Source of the DNA: Kineococcus terrestris
GTDB lineage: Bacteria > Actinomycetota > Actinomycetes > Actinomycetales > Kineococcaceae
NCBI RefSeq assembly: GCF_041020765.1
Contig: NZ_JBEUEJ010000015.1
Direction: 5' to 3' (one strand)
Length of the DNA stretch: 64,000 nucleotides
Positions within the stretch are counted from its first letter, which is position 1. Every line of letters starts with the position of its first letter. The position numbers and the translations under genes are program-made. This document shows, piece after piece, positions 43,318 to 51,946 of the stretch. The notes under the pieces are model-generated. The model had not been told where the DNA came from, searched no databases, and saw only the letters and a list, made by a program, of their open reading frames with translations.

Positions 43318-44148
43318 GTGGCCGAGACGGAGAGCACCCGCGACCCCGACGTCGCGGGCCCGGGGACGGGACCCCCGCGCAGGGAGTCCCTCGTGCTGCC
43401 CGAGCGCGCGGCGCCCGACGGGGCCGGCGCGGCGCCCGGGCCGTCCCCCGCGACCACCGCTCCCGGCGCCCCGGACGCGGGTGCCGCACCCGGCGCGGAC
43501 CCCGTGGTCGTGCTGCGCGACGCGGCGCCGGGCGACCTGGCCGCCACCGCGGCCCTGCAGCAGCGGTACCTGCCGCTGGGGCTGTTCCCGCAGCTGGGCG
43601 ACCGCTTCGTGCGGCGCTGGCACCGCACCTTCTGCGACTCCCCCGCCGCCTGGGCGGGCGTCCTCGTCGACCCGGACGGGGTGTGCGGGTACGCGCTGCT
43701 GGCCACCGACCAGCGCGCCTACCTGCGCGACGTCCTGACCCGCGACCGCCTGCCCCTGGCGGTGCTGGGCGCGGCCGGGCTGCTGCGCCGTCCCGGGCTG
43801 GCCGTGCGGTTCGCCCGCACCCGCGCGCGCCGGTACGCGCGCCGCCTCCTGCGCCCCGTCCGCCGCCCGGCGTCGACTGGCGATCACGCGGCGTCACCTG
43901 AGACGGTGGCCGTGCTGCACGCCGTCGTCGTCGACCACCGCGCGCGGGGCCGCGGCCTGGCCGCCGCGCTCCTGGACCGCTGCGCGGCGCGCGCCCGTGC
44001 CGCGGGCGCCACGCGCATCGCGCTGGTCACCGACGCCGACGGCGCCGAGCAGGGTGCCGTGGAGCTGTACCGGCACCTCGGCTGGACCGAGGTGGGCCGG
44101 CACCGGCGCGACGGCCGCGAGCTGGTCGACTTCCAGCTCGACCTGTGA
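43318..44148 (+). CDS. GNAT family N-acetyltransferase with disordered N-terminus
   Basis: 276 residues. The first 60 are Pro/Ala/Gly-rich and probably disordered. The acetyltransferase domain covers about residues 65-275, with the acetyl-CoA loop V-V-D-H-R-A-R-G-R-G-L-A-A-A-L-L near residue 215 and the C-terminal YRHLGWTEVGRH segment. An Arg-rich stretch (about 160-185) interrupts the domain between its N- and C-terminal halves. The GTG is preceded by GGAGG. Target unknown; one gene in a loose plus-strand series with the next lipoprotein. Confidence 0.85.
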   Translation: MAETESTRDPDVAGPGTGPPRRESLVLPERAAPDGAGAAPGPSPATTAPGAPDAGAAPGADPVVVLRDAAPGDLAATAALQQRYLPLGLFPQLGDRFVRRWHRTFCDSPAAWAGVLVDPDGVCGYALLATDQRAYLRDVLTRDRLPLAVLGAAGLLRRPGLAVRFARTRARRYARRLLRPVRRPASTGDHAASPETVAVLHAVVVDHRARGRGLAAALLDRCAARARAAGATRIALVTDADGAEQGAVELYRHLGWTEVGRHRRDGRELVDFQLDL

Positions 44149-44205
44149 CGAACCCCTCACGGGGACGGACACCGACCGCACGACACGAGGGACGACCCAG
44201 CGCGC

Positions 44206-45288
44206 GTGACCCCCACCCACCAGCAGCCCCACCAGCAGCCCCACCAGCGGCGCGCCTCGCGCCGCGCCGTCCTGGCCGGCCTGGCCGGCGCCGGGACGCT
44301 CGCCGCCTGCTCCGGCGGGCAGGCGCCCGCGGCGCAGCCCTCGCCCGCGGCGCCGAGCCCCACCCCGCCCCCGGCGCCCGCACCGCCGCCGAGCCCGACG
44401 CGCGCGCCCGTGGTGCTGGACCTGCCCGCGCCCGAGCCGTACGTCCTCCTGCCGGGCGAGGTGGAGCCCGGCTGCAAGGAGGCCGCCGTGGACTACGTCA
44501 CCACGGCGCTGACGACCGGGTCGGCGCAGCTGGACCCGGAGTCGCCGTTCCTGGACGTCGCCACGGCCCTGGACGGGCGCCTGCGGGCCGCCGGGCTCGA
44601 CCCCGCGCACGCGGCCGGGCTGCTGGGCCTGCTGCCGCCGGCCGGGGTGTCCGCCGCCGGGGTCGTCTACCCGCAGTACGGCGGGCTGAGCAGCGGGCGG
44701 CGCACCGCGAGCGTCATCCTCGTCGCCGAGCAGTCCCTCCTGGACGCCGCGGCGCCCGACGAGCTGCGCCGGCGCACCCTGACCGTCGACGTGCGGCTCG
44801 TCCGCTCCGGCGACACGTGGCGCGTCACCGACGTGCTGGTGCCCGACGTCGACTTCGAGCTGGCCGTCCCGGCGCGCCCGCAGGTGCGGGCCGTCCTCGA
44901 CGACGACCGCATCGCGCTGCCGGACCCGGCGCGCTTCGACCTGCTGCAGGAGGACGTGCACGTGCGCGTCGCCGAGCTGCTGTCCGCGTACGCCGAGCTG
45001 TGGCCCCTGGCGGTGCAGGACGTCCGCTCCGGGCACCCGTTCCACGTCTACGACACCGACCGGCCCTCCAACCACACCCTCGGCCGGGCGGTCGACATCC
45101 GGTCCTTCGACGGCGTGCCCGTCATCGACCAGGAGCGCTGCCCGTGGCGCGAGGCGATGGAGTTCGCCGCCGCGTGGGGGGTCACGGAGGTCGGCGGGCC
45201 GGTGGACCTGGGGCCGCGGCCGTACTTCAGCGACCTGGTCCACCAGGACCACGTGCACTGCGGGTTCGGGGCCGCGGGCCTGGCCTGA
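44206..45288 (+). CDS. Tat-exported lipoprotein with Hedgehog/DD-peptidase-type domain
   Basis: 360 residues. The N-terminus has a twin-arginine pattern RRASRRAVLAGLAGAG and a lipobox L-A-A-C, followed by a 35-residue Pro/Ala/Ser linker. The C-terminal part shows SNHTLGRAVDI near residue 285 and HVHCGF near residue 352, matching the SxHxxGxAxD...HxH zinc ligand pattern of M15-like DD-peptidases. The middle region (about 75-240) is not recognised. I infer a surface peptidoglycan-trimming enzyme. The GTG start has only a weak ribosome site (GAGGGACG). Confidence 0.72.
   Translation: MTPTHQQPHQQPHQRRASRRAVLAGLAGAGTLAACSGGQAPAAQPSPAAPSPTPPPAPAPPPSPTRAPVVLDLPAPEPYVLLPGEVEPGCKEAAVDYVTTALTTGSAQLDPESPFLDVATALDGRLRAAGLDPAHAAGLLGLLPPAGVSAAGVVYPQYGGLSSGRRTASVILVAEQSLLDAAAPDELRRRTLTVDVRLVRSGDTWRVTDVLVPDVDFELAVPARPQVRAVLDDDRIALPDPARFDLLQEDVHVRVAELLSAYAELWPLAVQDVRSGHPFHVYDTDRPSNHTLGRAVDIRSFDGVPVIDQERCPWREAMEFAAAWGVTEVGGPVDLGPRPYFSDLVHQDHVHCGFGAAGLA
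44218..44248 (+). repeat. 12-bp repeat encoding His-Gln-Gln-Pro
   Basis: CACCAGCAGCCC occurs twice in full plus a 7-base partial copy just after the start codon of the lipoprotein, giving H-Q-Q-P-H-Q-Q-P-H-Q before the twin arginines. It is an odd insertion in the n-region of a Tat signal and may vary by slippage. Confidence 0.8.
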
Positions 45289-45367
45289 GGGGGCCTCCCG
45301 CCCGGCGCGGGCACGGCCTACCCTCGGTCCCGCCGCGCCCGGCGGCGCGGCACCCGGAGGAGGACGC

Positions 45368-46324
45368 GTGAGCGCACCTGGAGAGCTCGGGACGGCGACG
45401 GTCGCGGGGGCCTGGCCGGCCCTGCGGGTGGACGACTGGACCGAGACCCGCGACACCCTGCACACGTGGCTGCAGATCGTCGGCAAGGTCCGCCTCGCCC
45501 ACGCGCCGCTGGTCAACCACTGGTGGCAGTCCACCCTGTACGTCAGCCCCCGCGGCCTGACGACCTCGGCCGTCCCGCACGGCGACGGGGTCTTCGACGT
45601 GGAGCTGGACGTCGTGGAGCACCGCCTCGTCGTGCGCTCCAGCGCCGGCGGCGCGCGGACGGTGGCGCTGGAGCCCAAGCCGACCGCGCGGTTCCACGCC
45701 GAGGTGATGACGGCGCTGGACGAGCTGGGCATCCCCACGCGGATCAGCGCCGGGCCGAACGAGGTGGACCCGGCGGTCCCGTTCGCCGAGGACCACGTGC
45801 ACACCTCCTACGACGCGCGGGCGGTCGAGCTGTTCTGGCGCCAGCTGCTGCAGGCGGACCGGGTGATGGGCGCCTTCCGGGCCCGCTTCGCCGGCAAGGT
45901 CAGCCCGGTGCACTTCTTCTGGGGCGCGATGGACCTGGCCTGCACCCGCTTCTCCGGCCGCGGGGCGCCCCCGCACCCGGGCGGCGCGCCGAACTGCGGG
46001 GACTGGGTGATGGAGGAGGGCTACTCCCGGGAGCTGAGCAGCTGCGGGTTCTGGCCCGGCGGCGGGGAGGAGGGCGCGTTCTACGCCTACGCCTACCCCG
46101 AGCCGGCCGGGTTCGCCGAGCACCCGGCGGGGCCGGCGGGGGCGTTCTACAGCACGCAGAACCGGCAGTTCCTGCTGCCGTACGAGGACGTGCGCCGCGC
46201 CGCCGACCCGGACGGGGCGCTGACCGACTTCCTGCAGTCCACCTACGAGGCCGCCGCCGAGCACGCGGGCTGGGACCGCGCGGCGCTGGAGGTCGACCCC
46301 GGCCGCTGGGACCACCGCCGCTGA
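45368..46324 (+). CDS. DUF5996 family protein
   Basis: 318-residue conserved protein. The segments HTWLQIVGKVRLAHAPLVNH, WWQSTLYVSPRGL, GKVSPVHFFWGAMDLACTRF and YSRELSSCGFWPGGG are characteristic of DUF5996. No signal peptide. The many conserved Trp, His and Cys residues suggest a binding or enzymatic pocket, but no activity is established. The GTG start has GGAGGA eight bases upstream. It lies in a plus-strand series with a small acetyltransferase 53 bases downstream. Confidence 0.9.
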   Translation: MSAPGELGTATVAGAWPALRVDDWTETRDTLHTWLQIVGKVRLAHAPLVNHWWQSTLYVSPRGLTTSAVPHGDGVFDVELDVVEHRLVVRSSAGGARTVALEPKPTARFHAEVMTALDELGIPTRISAGPNEVDPAVPFAEDHVHTSYDARAVELFWRQLLQADRVMGAFRARFAGKVSPVHFFWGAMDLACTRFSGRGAPPHPGGAPNCGDWVMEEGYSRELSSCGFWPGGGEEGAFYAYAYPEPAGFAEHPAGPAGAFYSTQNRQFLLPYEDVRRAADPDGALTDFLQSTYEAAAEHAGWDRAALEVDPGRWDHRR

Positions 46325-46377
46325 CCGCGGCACCCGACCACCACCACGCGCGCGAGCGCGGGAAGGAGCGCGCGAGC

Positions 46378-46683
46378 GTGGACGTCACCGTCACCGACGA
46401 GCCGGAGCGGAAGCGCTACGAGGCCCACGACGGCGAGGTGCGGGCCGGTTTCGCGGCCTACGCGCTGGCCGGGGAGATGATCGTCTTCACCCACACCGAG
46501 GTCGACCCGGCGTTCGAGGGGCGCGGGGTGGGCGGCGCGCTGGTGCGCGCGGCGCTGGACGACGCCCGCGCGCGCGGGCTGCGGGTGATGCCGCTGTGCC
46601 CGTTCGTCGAGGCGTGGATCCGGCGCCACCCGGACTACGCCGACCTGCGGTTCAACGCGCCGCCGAGCCGCGTCACCGACTGA
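46378..46683 (+). CDS. YjdJ-type GNAT N-acetyltransferase
   Basis: 101-residue compact acetyltransferase-like protein. F-T-H-T-E-V followed by FEGRGVGGALVRAALDDAR and PLCPFVEAWIRRHPDY is the classic signature of the small YjdJ/Gcn5-like group. The substrate is unknown; many members are thought to bind acetyl-CoA without a known acceptor. The GTG at 46378 is taken because the protein matches family length from there; AAGGAG lies upstream at slightly long distance. Confidence 0.88.
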   Translation: MDVTVTDEPERKRYEAHDGEVRAGFAAYALAGEMIVFTHTEVDPAFEGRGVGGALVRAALDDARARGLRVMPLCPFVEAWIRRHPDYADLRFNAPPSRVTD

Positions 46684-46787
46684 GCCGCCCGGGGGACGGG
46701 GACGGGGCGCGGGGACGGGGCGGGAAGATCGCGGCCCCGCGGCGGGTTGGAGCCCCACGGCACCCGTCCCCGACCCGGAAGGCCCCC

Positions 46788-47876
46788 GTGGTGGACCTCT
46801 TCTCGCCCGTCGTCCTCGGCGACCTGCACCTGCCCAACCGCCTCGCGATGGCGCCGCTGACGCGGATGCGCTCCGACGCCGACGGCACCCCCAACGAGCT
46901 CGTCGCCGAGCACTACGCCCAACGGGCCAGCACGGGCCTCATCGTCGCCGAGGGCACCTACCCCAGCCACGAGTCCCGCGCCTACCCCGGCCAGCCCGGC
47001 CTGGTCACCGACGCCCACCAGGAGGGCTGGCGCCGGGTGGCCGACGCCGTGCACGCGCGCGGCGGCCGGATCGTCGTGCAGCTCATGCACGGCGGCCGCG
47101 TCTCGCACACCGCGATCACCGGCACCGACCGGATCGTGGCGCCGAGCGCGATCGCCCTGGAGGGCCAGGCGCACACGCCGGAGGGCAAGCAGGACTACCC
47201 CGTCCCGCACGCGCTGACCACCGAGGAGGTGCGCGGCGTGGTCGGCGAGTTCGTCGCCGCCGCCCGCCGCGCGGTGGCGGCCGGCCTGGACGGCGTCGAG
47301 GTCCACGGCGCGAACGGCTACCTGCTGCACGAGTTCCTCGGGGCCTCCTCCAACGTGCGCGAGGACGAGTACGGCGGGTCGCCGGAGAACCGCGCGCGCC
47401 TGCTCGTCGAGGTCGTCACCGCGGTCGCCGAGGCCGTCGGCCCCGGCCGCGTGGGCGTGCGGATCTCCCCCGCCCACGGCGTCCAGGGCGTCGTCGAGGA
47501 CGACCCGGCGGACGTGGCGGCCACCTACGGCGCCGTCCTGGACGGGATCCGCCCGCTGGGGATCGCCTACCTGTCCGTGCTGCACGCCGAGCCCGCCGGG
47601 GAGTTCGTGCAGGACCTGCGCCGGCGCGCGGGCGCCCCGCTCATGGCCAACAGCGGGTTCGGCGTGGTGACGCGCCGCGAGGACGCGCTGCAGCTGGTCG
47701 CCGACGGCGCGGCCGACGTCGTGGCCGTCGGCCGCATGGTCATCGCCAACCCCGACCTCGTGGAGCGCTGGCGGGGCGGGCACCCGGAGAACGAGCCGGA
47801 CCCGTCGACGTTCTACGCGCGCGGCGCCGAGGGGTACACGGACTACCCGTTCCTCGACGCCGCCCGCACCGCCTGA
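46788..47876 (+). CDS. Old yellow enzyme family alkene reductase
   Basis: 362-residue FMN-dependent ene-reductase. The N-terminal LFSPVVLGDLHLPNRLAMAPLTRMRS, the substrate-binding H/N pair region (GANGYLLHEFL), and GRMVIANPDLVERW near the end define the classical OYE group (NemA, xenobiotic reductase-like). It reduces activated C=C bonds with NAD(P)H and often responds to electrophile stress. Two GTG codons in tandem can start it; GGAAGG precedes them. It stands alone with no regulator beside it. Confidence 0.93.
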   Translation: MVDLFSPVVLGDLHLPNRLAMAPLTRMRSDADGTPNELVAEHYAQRASTGLIVAEGTYPSHESRAYPGQPGLVTDAHQEGWRRVADAVHARGGRIVVQLMHGGRVSHTAITGTDRIVAPSAIALEGQAHTPEGKQDYPVPHALTTEEVRGVVGEFVAAARRAVAAGLDGVEVHGANGYLLHEFLGASSNVREDEYGGSPENRARLLVEVVTAVAEAVGPGRVGVRISPAHGVQGVVEDDPADVAATYGAVLDGIRPLGIAYLSVLHAEPAGEFVQDLRRRAGAPLMANSGFGVVTRREDALQLVADGAADVVAVGRMVIANPDLVERWRGGHPENEPDPSTFYARGAEGYTDYPFLDAARTA

Positions 47877-47894
47877 GGGCTCACCCCTGAGCGG

Positions 47895-48422
47895 TCACCA
47901 CCGGTGGGCCACGTCCACGACGACCCGGGACCCCGTGCCCGGGCCGTCGAGGGCGTGCACCCGGAACGGCAGCCGCGCCCGGACCCCGAGCCCGAACGTC
48001 GTCTGCCCCTCGAACGACCCGGCCCACGCGACGTGCCGGAAGGTGCGGTAGCCGCTCACGTCGGCCAGCTCACCGTTCGGCAGGAAGATCGCGTCGGTCG
48101 GCACGATCGGCTCGACGACCACCACCTCCAGCTTCGCCCCGCCGCGCAGCGGGACGACCTCGCCGGAACCGTCGAAGCGCACCTGGTCGACGTAGCGCAC
48201 GAACCACCCGTCGCCGCGGCCGGCGACGTCCACCACGAACCGGTCGAAGCACGCGTGCCGCCCCGTGCGCACGTCGACGATCTCCGCGTTCCGCACCGAC
48301 GGCGCCGTCCTCGGCAGCGAACCCCACCCCGTGGGGCACGCGGCCGAGGCGGTCGCCGGGGTCAGGCCGACCAGGCCCGCCCCGAGGAGCGCCGACGCCA
48401 CCGCTGCTGCTGACCGCCTCAT
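47895..48422 (-). CDS. Secreted AMIN-like domain protein
   Basis: 175-residue exported protein with a signal peptide ending near A-S-A-A (residue 28). The body, with H-A-C-F-D-R-F-V-V-D-V, GWFVRYVDQV and a C-terminal SRVVVDVAHRW, matches the actinobacterial AMIN-like group. The fold is predicted beta-rich; role unknown, possibly wall binding. Two Cys residues may form a disulphide. Converges on the old yellow enzyme gene with an 18-base gap. Confidence 0.82.
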   Translation of the reverse strand: MRRSAAAVASALLGAGLVGLTPATASAACPTGWGSLPRTAPSVRNAEIVDVRTGRHACFDRFVVDVAGRGDGWFVRYVDQVRFDGSGEVVPLRGGAKLEVVVVEPIVPTDAIFLPNGELADVSGYRTFRHVAWAGSFEGQTTFGLGVRARLPFRVHALDGPGTGSRVVVDVAHRW

Positions 48423-48517
48423 CGCGGCCTCCCTCCCCCTGCGGCGGCGGGACGGCACGGCGCCGTCCCGGTCGCCGCTCCCATCGTCCTCCCGCGCGGG
48501 CGGGACGTCGAGGGTCT

Positions 48518-49339
48518 TCAGGCCCGGCCGGCGACCGCCGCGCCGCCCGCTGACGAGAACACCGCGCGGAACCGCTCGACCGCGGTGCGGCTGTCGCCGG
48601 AGGCGAACGCCTCCAGCGCCACGGTGCCCGTCCAGCCGACCTCGGCCAGCGCCCCGGCGACGGCCTCCCAGCGCACCTCGCCGGTGCCGGGCTCGCAGCG
48701 GCCGGGGACGTCGGCGACCTGCACCTCGCCGGTCCAAGGCGCGCTGTCGCGCACGAGCTGCACGAGGTTCCCCTCGCCGATCTGCGCGTGGTAGAGGTCG
48801 AGGTTCATCCGCAGGTGGGGGCTGTCGACGGCCGCCACGAGCGCGCGGGTGTCGACGGCCCGCGCGAACGGCGTGCCGGGGTGGTCCAGCGCGGTGTTGA
48901 GGTTCTCCAGGGTGAACACGACGTCGTGGCGGCGGCCCAGCTCGGCCACCCGGCGCAGCGTGCGCTCGGCGGCCAGCCAGTCCGCTCCGGTGACCACCTC
49001 GACGGGCCGCACGGGCAGGCCGCGGGCGTCCAGGCCGGTGCCGTGCAGGTTGAGGTTCGGCCGGCCCAGCACGGCGGCGGCCGCGATCGAGCGCTCCGCG
49101 CTCGCCAGCAGCCGGTCCGCGCCGCCGGGGTCGACCAGCTCGCCGTCGACGTACCCGGTCACCGACGTGAAGGTGGCGCCGGTCGCGGCCAGGGCGGGCA
49201 GGTCCTGGGTGGTCCAGTCCCACAGCTCGACGGCGAACCCCAGCTCGTGCAGCACCTCCACGCGCTCGAGGACCGGCAGGTCCAGGAACACCGTCTCGGC
49301 GCAGACCGCCAGCACGGGCCCGCTCACCGGCCCGCTCAC
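48518..49339 (-). CDS. Hydroxypyruvate isomerase-like sugar phosphate isomerase/epimerase
   Basis: 273-residue TIM-barrel protein of the AP endonuclease 2/Hyi group. TLENLNTALDHPGTPF holds the metal-binding Glu, MNLDLYHAQIGEGN the Asp/His and GEVQVADVPGRCEPGTGE the next ligands; TGTVALEAF gives the last Glu. Hyi interconverts hydroxypyruvate and tartronate semialdehyde; related proteins act on inositol or tetrulose derivatives. Its GTG start overlaps the stop of the upstream Gfo/Idh gene by four bases, so both are one operon under the LacI-type operators. Confidence 0.88.
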   Translation of the reverse strand: MSGPVSGPVLAVCAETVFLDLPVLERVEVLHELGFAVELWDWTTQDLPALAATGATFTSVTGYVDGELVDPGGADRLLASAERSIAAAAVLGRPNLNLHGTGLDARGLPVRPVEVVTGADWLAAERTLRRVAELGRRHDVVFTLENLNTALDHPGTPFARAVDTRALVAAVDSPHLRMNLDLYHAQIGEGNLVQLVRDSAPWTGEVQVADVPGRCEPGTGEVRWEAVAGALAEVGWTGTVALEAFASGDSRTAVERFRAVFSSAGGAAVAGRA

Positions 49340-50361
49340 GACGGCGTCCCGGCCGGGCGCGCGGGCAGCCCGGTGCGCACCGACTCCACGCAGGCCAGCG
49401 CGACCGCGAGGGCGCGGCGGGCGTCGCGGCCGGTGACGGACGGGGCGCGTCCCTCGCGCACGGCGGCGGCGAACTCGGTGAACTCGGCGGCGTAGGCGTC
49501 GGCGAACAGCTCGACGTCGGAGCGGACGGTGGCGGCGTGCCGGCCGTGGGCGTCCCAGCGGCGCAGCGACCCGGTGGCGCCGTCGCCGAAGGTCAGCATG
49601 CCGCCGGAGCCGAACACCTCCCCGCGCACGTCGTAGCCGTAGGCGGCGGAGAAGCTGGCCTCGGCGGTGGCGATGGCGCCGTTGTCGAAGCGGATCGTCA
49701 CGACGGCGGTGTCGAGCAGGCCGGCGTCGCGGAACGCCGGGGCGACGAGGGCGTCGGCGACGGCGTACACGGAGACCGGCTCGGCGCCGGGGTTCAGGTG
49801 CAGCAGCGTGTCGACGTCGTGGATCAGGGTGAGCAGGAAGACCGCCCACGGCGGGACGGCCGAGGGGTCCGCGAGGCCGGGGTCGCGGGTGAGGGAGCGC
49901 ATCAGCTGCGGGGTGCCGATCGCACCCTCCTCGACGGCGGCGCGGGCCGCGGCGACGTCGCGGGAGAACCGGCGGTTGAACCCCACCTGGAACGCGACGC
50001 CCGCGGCGTCGGTGGCGGCGGTCCCCCGGTCGACGTCGGCCAGGGTCAGGCCCGCGGGCTTCTCGCAGAACACGTGCTTGCCGGCGCGGGCGGCGGCCTC
50101 GACGAGGTCGGCGTGCGCGTCCGTGGTGGCGGTGACGACGACGGCGTCGACGCCGTCGTCGGCGAACAGCTGCGCCGGGTCGGTGGCCGCGCGGGCTCCC
50201 CACGGCGCCGCCACCCGCTCCGCCGCCCCGGGCCGGGGGTCGGCGACCGCGACGAGCGCGGCCCCCGGCACCCGCCGGGCGATCGTCGCGGCGTGCGCCG
50301 TGCCGATCCGCCCGGCGCCCACCACCCCCACGCGCACCGCGTCCGACGCCGCACCAGCCAC
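49336..50361 (-). CDS. Gfo/Idh/MocA family oxidoreductase, inositol 2-dehydrogenase-like
   Basis: 341-residue NAD(P)-dependent sugar or polyol dehydrogenase. The Rossmann motif VGVVGAGRIGTAHA is at residues 11-24, the catalytic EKPAGLTLADVD motif near residue 98, and HDVDTLLHL near residue 170 carries the conserved Asp/His. The substrate could be myo-inositol or a related polyol (inference from family and from the isomerase partner). GGGAGG precedes the GTG. A LacI-type operator sits directly upstream of this ribosome site, so the gene pair is probably repressed by the divergent LacI protein. Confidence 0.92.
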   Translation of the reverse strand: MAGAASDAVRVGVVGAGRIGTAHAATIARRVPGAALVAVADPRPGAAERVAAPWGARAATDPAQLFADDGVDAVVVTATTDAHADLVEAAARAGKHVFCEKPAGLTLADVDRGTAATDAAGVAFQVGFNRRFSRDVAAARAAVEEGAIGTPQLMRSLTRDPGLADPSAVPPWAVFLLTLIHDVDTLLHLNPGAEPVSVYAVADALVAPAFRDAGLLDTAVVTIRFDNGAIATAEASFSAAYGYDVRGEVFGSGGMLTFGDGATGSLRRWDAHGRHAATVRSDVELFADAYAAEFTEFAAAVREGRAPSVTGRDARRALAVALACVESVRTGLPARPAGTPS

Positions 50362-50372
50362 CTGGACCTCCC

Positions 50373-50384
50373 TAGAACGATCTA
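50373..50384. promoter_or_regulatory. LacI-type operator O1
   Basis: TAGAACGATCTA is palindromic at 10 of 12 positions with the central CG typical of LacI/GalR operators. It ends the 5' leader of the Gfo/Idh gene, 12 bases from its start codon. With one flanking base, CTAGAACGAT here is the exact reverse complement of ATCGTTCTAG at 50439-50448. Confidence 0.7.
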
Positions 50385-50435
50385 AGCCTGCGGACAGGGT
50401 GGAGCCGCCGCGGCGGCGCCGTCAAGCGATCGGGC

Positions 50436-50447
50436 TGGATCGTTCTA
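50436..50447. promoter_or_regulatory. LacI-type operator O2 and lacI promoter
   Basis: TGGATCGTTCTA resembles O1 (palindromic at 8 of 12, central CG) and lies 63 bases from it. A TAGACT hexamer at 50456-50461 could be the -10 box of the lacI gene, placing the transcription start at or near the GTG at 50468, a leaderless arrangement. O2 would then overlap this promoter and give autoregulation. A GCCGCCGCGGCGGC palindrome (50404-50417) lies between the two operators. Confidence 0.6.
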
Positions 50448-50467
50448 GGTCCGCCTAGACTGCGGCG

Positions 50468-51312
50468 GTGGCGGACGTGACGATGGCCGACGTGGCCGCG
50501 CGGGCCGGGGTGTCCCGGGCGCTGGTGTCGATCGTGCTGCGCGGCGCCCCCGGCGCCAGCCCGGCCAACCGCGAGCGGGTGCTGCGCGCCGCCGCCGAGC
50601 TGGACTACCACCCCGACCACCGGGCCCGGCTGCTGCGCTCGGCCCGCACCCGCACCCTGGGCGTCGTCCACGCCCTGCACCGGCCCTTCCACGCCGAGCT
50701 GGTCGAAGCCCTGTACGGGGCCGTCGAGGGCACCGGCTGGCGCCTGGCCCTGGAACCCAGCGCCGGCAGCCGCCCCGAGCGCGCCGCCGTGCGGGCCCTG
50801 CTGGACCTGCGCTGCGAGGCCGTCCTCCTCGTGGGTCCCGCCCTGCCCCGCGCGGACCTGGCCGAGCTGGCCGGGCGCGTCCCGCTCGTCGTGCTCGCCC
50901 GCGCGCTGCGGGGGGTGGCCGCCGACGTGGTGCGCACCGACGACGAGGCCGGCGCCCGCGCCGCCGTGGAGCACCTGCTGGGCCTGGGGCACGAGCGCGT
51001 GGCGCACCTGGACGGCGGGCGCGCGCCGGGCGCGGCCGAGCGCCGGCGCGGGGTGCGCGCGGCCCTGACCGCGGCCGGCCTGCCGGTGGCGCTGCTGCCC
51101 GGCGGGCTCACCGACGCCGACGGGGTGCGCGCCGCGCCGGCGGTCCTGGCGCCCGGCGGACCCGGCGCGGTCCTGGCCTTCAACGACGCCTGCGCCACCG
51201 GGCTGCTCGCCGCGGCCCGGGCGGCCGGGCGCGACGTCCCGGCGGACCTGTCGGTCGTCGGCTACGACGACAGCGCCGTCGCCGCCCTGTCCACCGTGGC
51301 CCTGACCACCGT
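50468..51312 (+). pseudogene. LacI family transcriptional regulator, C-terminus lost in G/C tract
   Basis: Supported coding part of 281 residues. The LacI helix-turn-helix is residues about 5-50 (MADVAARAGVSRALVSIVLRG, then RERVLRAAAELDY), followed by the periplasmic-binding-like sensor domain up to DLSVVGYDDSAVAALSTVALTTV. Here, about 55 residues before the family's usual end, the sequence enters homopolymeric G. The frame stays open to 51847 only because G/C runs and the antisense of the next gene contain no stop; that extension has no LacI similarity. Whether the gene is truly broken or mis-sequenced cannot be decided here; the latter is more likely. It is divergent from the Gfo/Idh-Hyi operon. 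Confidence 0.85.
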
Positions 51313-51497
<185 letters not shown>

Positions 51498-51501
51498 ACG
51501 C

Positions 51502-51535
51502 CTCACGGGCGGGCACTCACGGGCGGGGACTCACG
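51502..51535. repeat. 14-bp tandem repeat CTCACGGGCGGGSA
   Basis: Two full copies (51502-51515 and 51516-51529) plus CTCACG follow the poly-C block and reach the stop codon of the ABM-domain gene. They may be genuine or part of the same sequencing fault. Confidence 0.6.
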
Positions 51536-51863
51536 TCTCGTCGGGGCCCTGGAACACCATCGCCGGCTCGACCGAGAGCACGACCTCGAACTCCAGCAGG
51601 CTGGCGCCCGTGGCCACCGGCTGGGCCCGCTCGCCCGCGTGCGCGGCGCGCGCCCCGCCGGAGGACCACGCCTCGAAGGCGTCCTCGGTCTCCCAGCGCG
51701 TGTAGACGAAGTACCGCGTCTCCCCGCCCACGGGGCGCAGCAGCTCGAAGCCGAGGAAGCCCGGTGTGCCCTCCACGGCCCCCATCCGGTGGGCGAAGCG
51801 GCGCTCCAGCTCCGCGCCGCCGCCCTCGGGGACCTCGATCGCGTTGATCTTCACGACTGCCAT
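51531..51863 (-). CDS. Antibiotic biosynthesis monooxygenase (ABM) domain protein, haem-degrading-type
   Basis: 110-residue ferredoxin-like fold protein. VKINAIEVPEG, RRFAHRMGAVEGTPGFLGFELLRP and ETRYFVYTRWETEDAFEAW are typical of the HmoA/MhuD/IsdG-like group, where members degrade haem; others in the same fold are quinol monooxygenases. The ATG at 51863 gives the usual length. The end of the gene is close to the suspect G/C block, but the C-terminus looks complete for the family. Confidence 0.85.
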   Translation of the reverse strand: MAVVKINAIEVPEGGGAELERRFAHRMGAVEGTPGFLGFELLRPVGGETRYFVYTRWETEDAFEAWSSGGARAAHAGERAQPVATGASLLEFEVVLSVEPAMVFQGPDET

Positions 51864-51946
51864 GGGCGAGAGCCTGGCACGGGGGCGCGCGAGGTTCCTC
51901 CCGGGTGCCTCCCGGGTTCCTCCCGCAGCACCCCCGGCCGCGGGGC

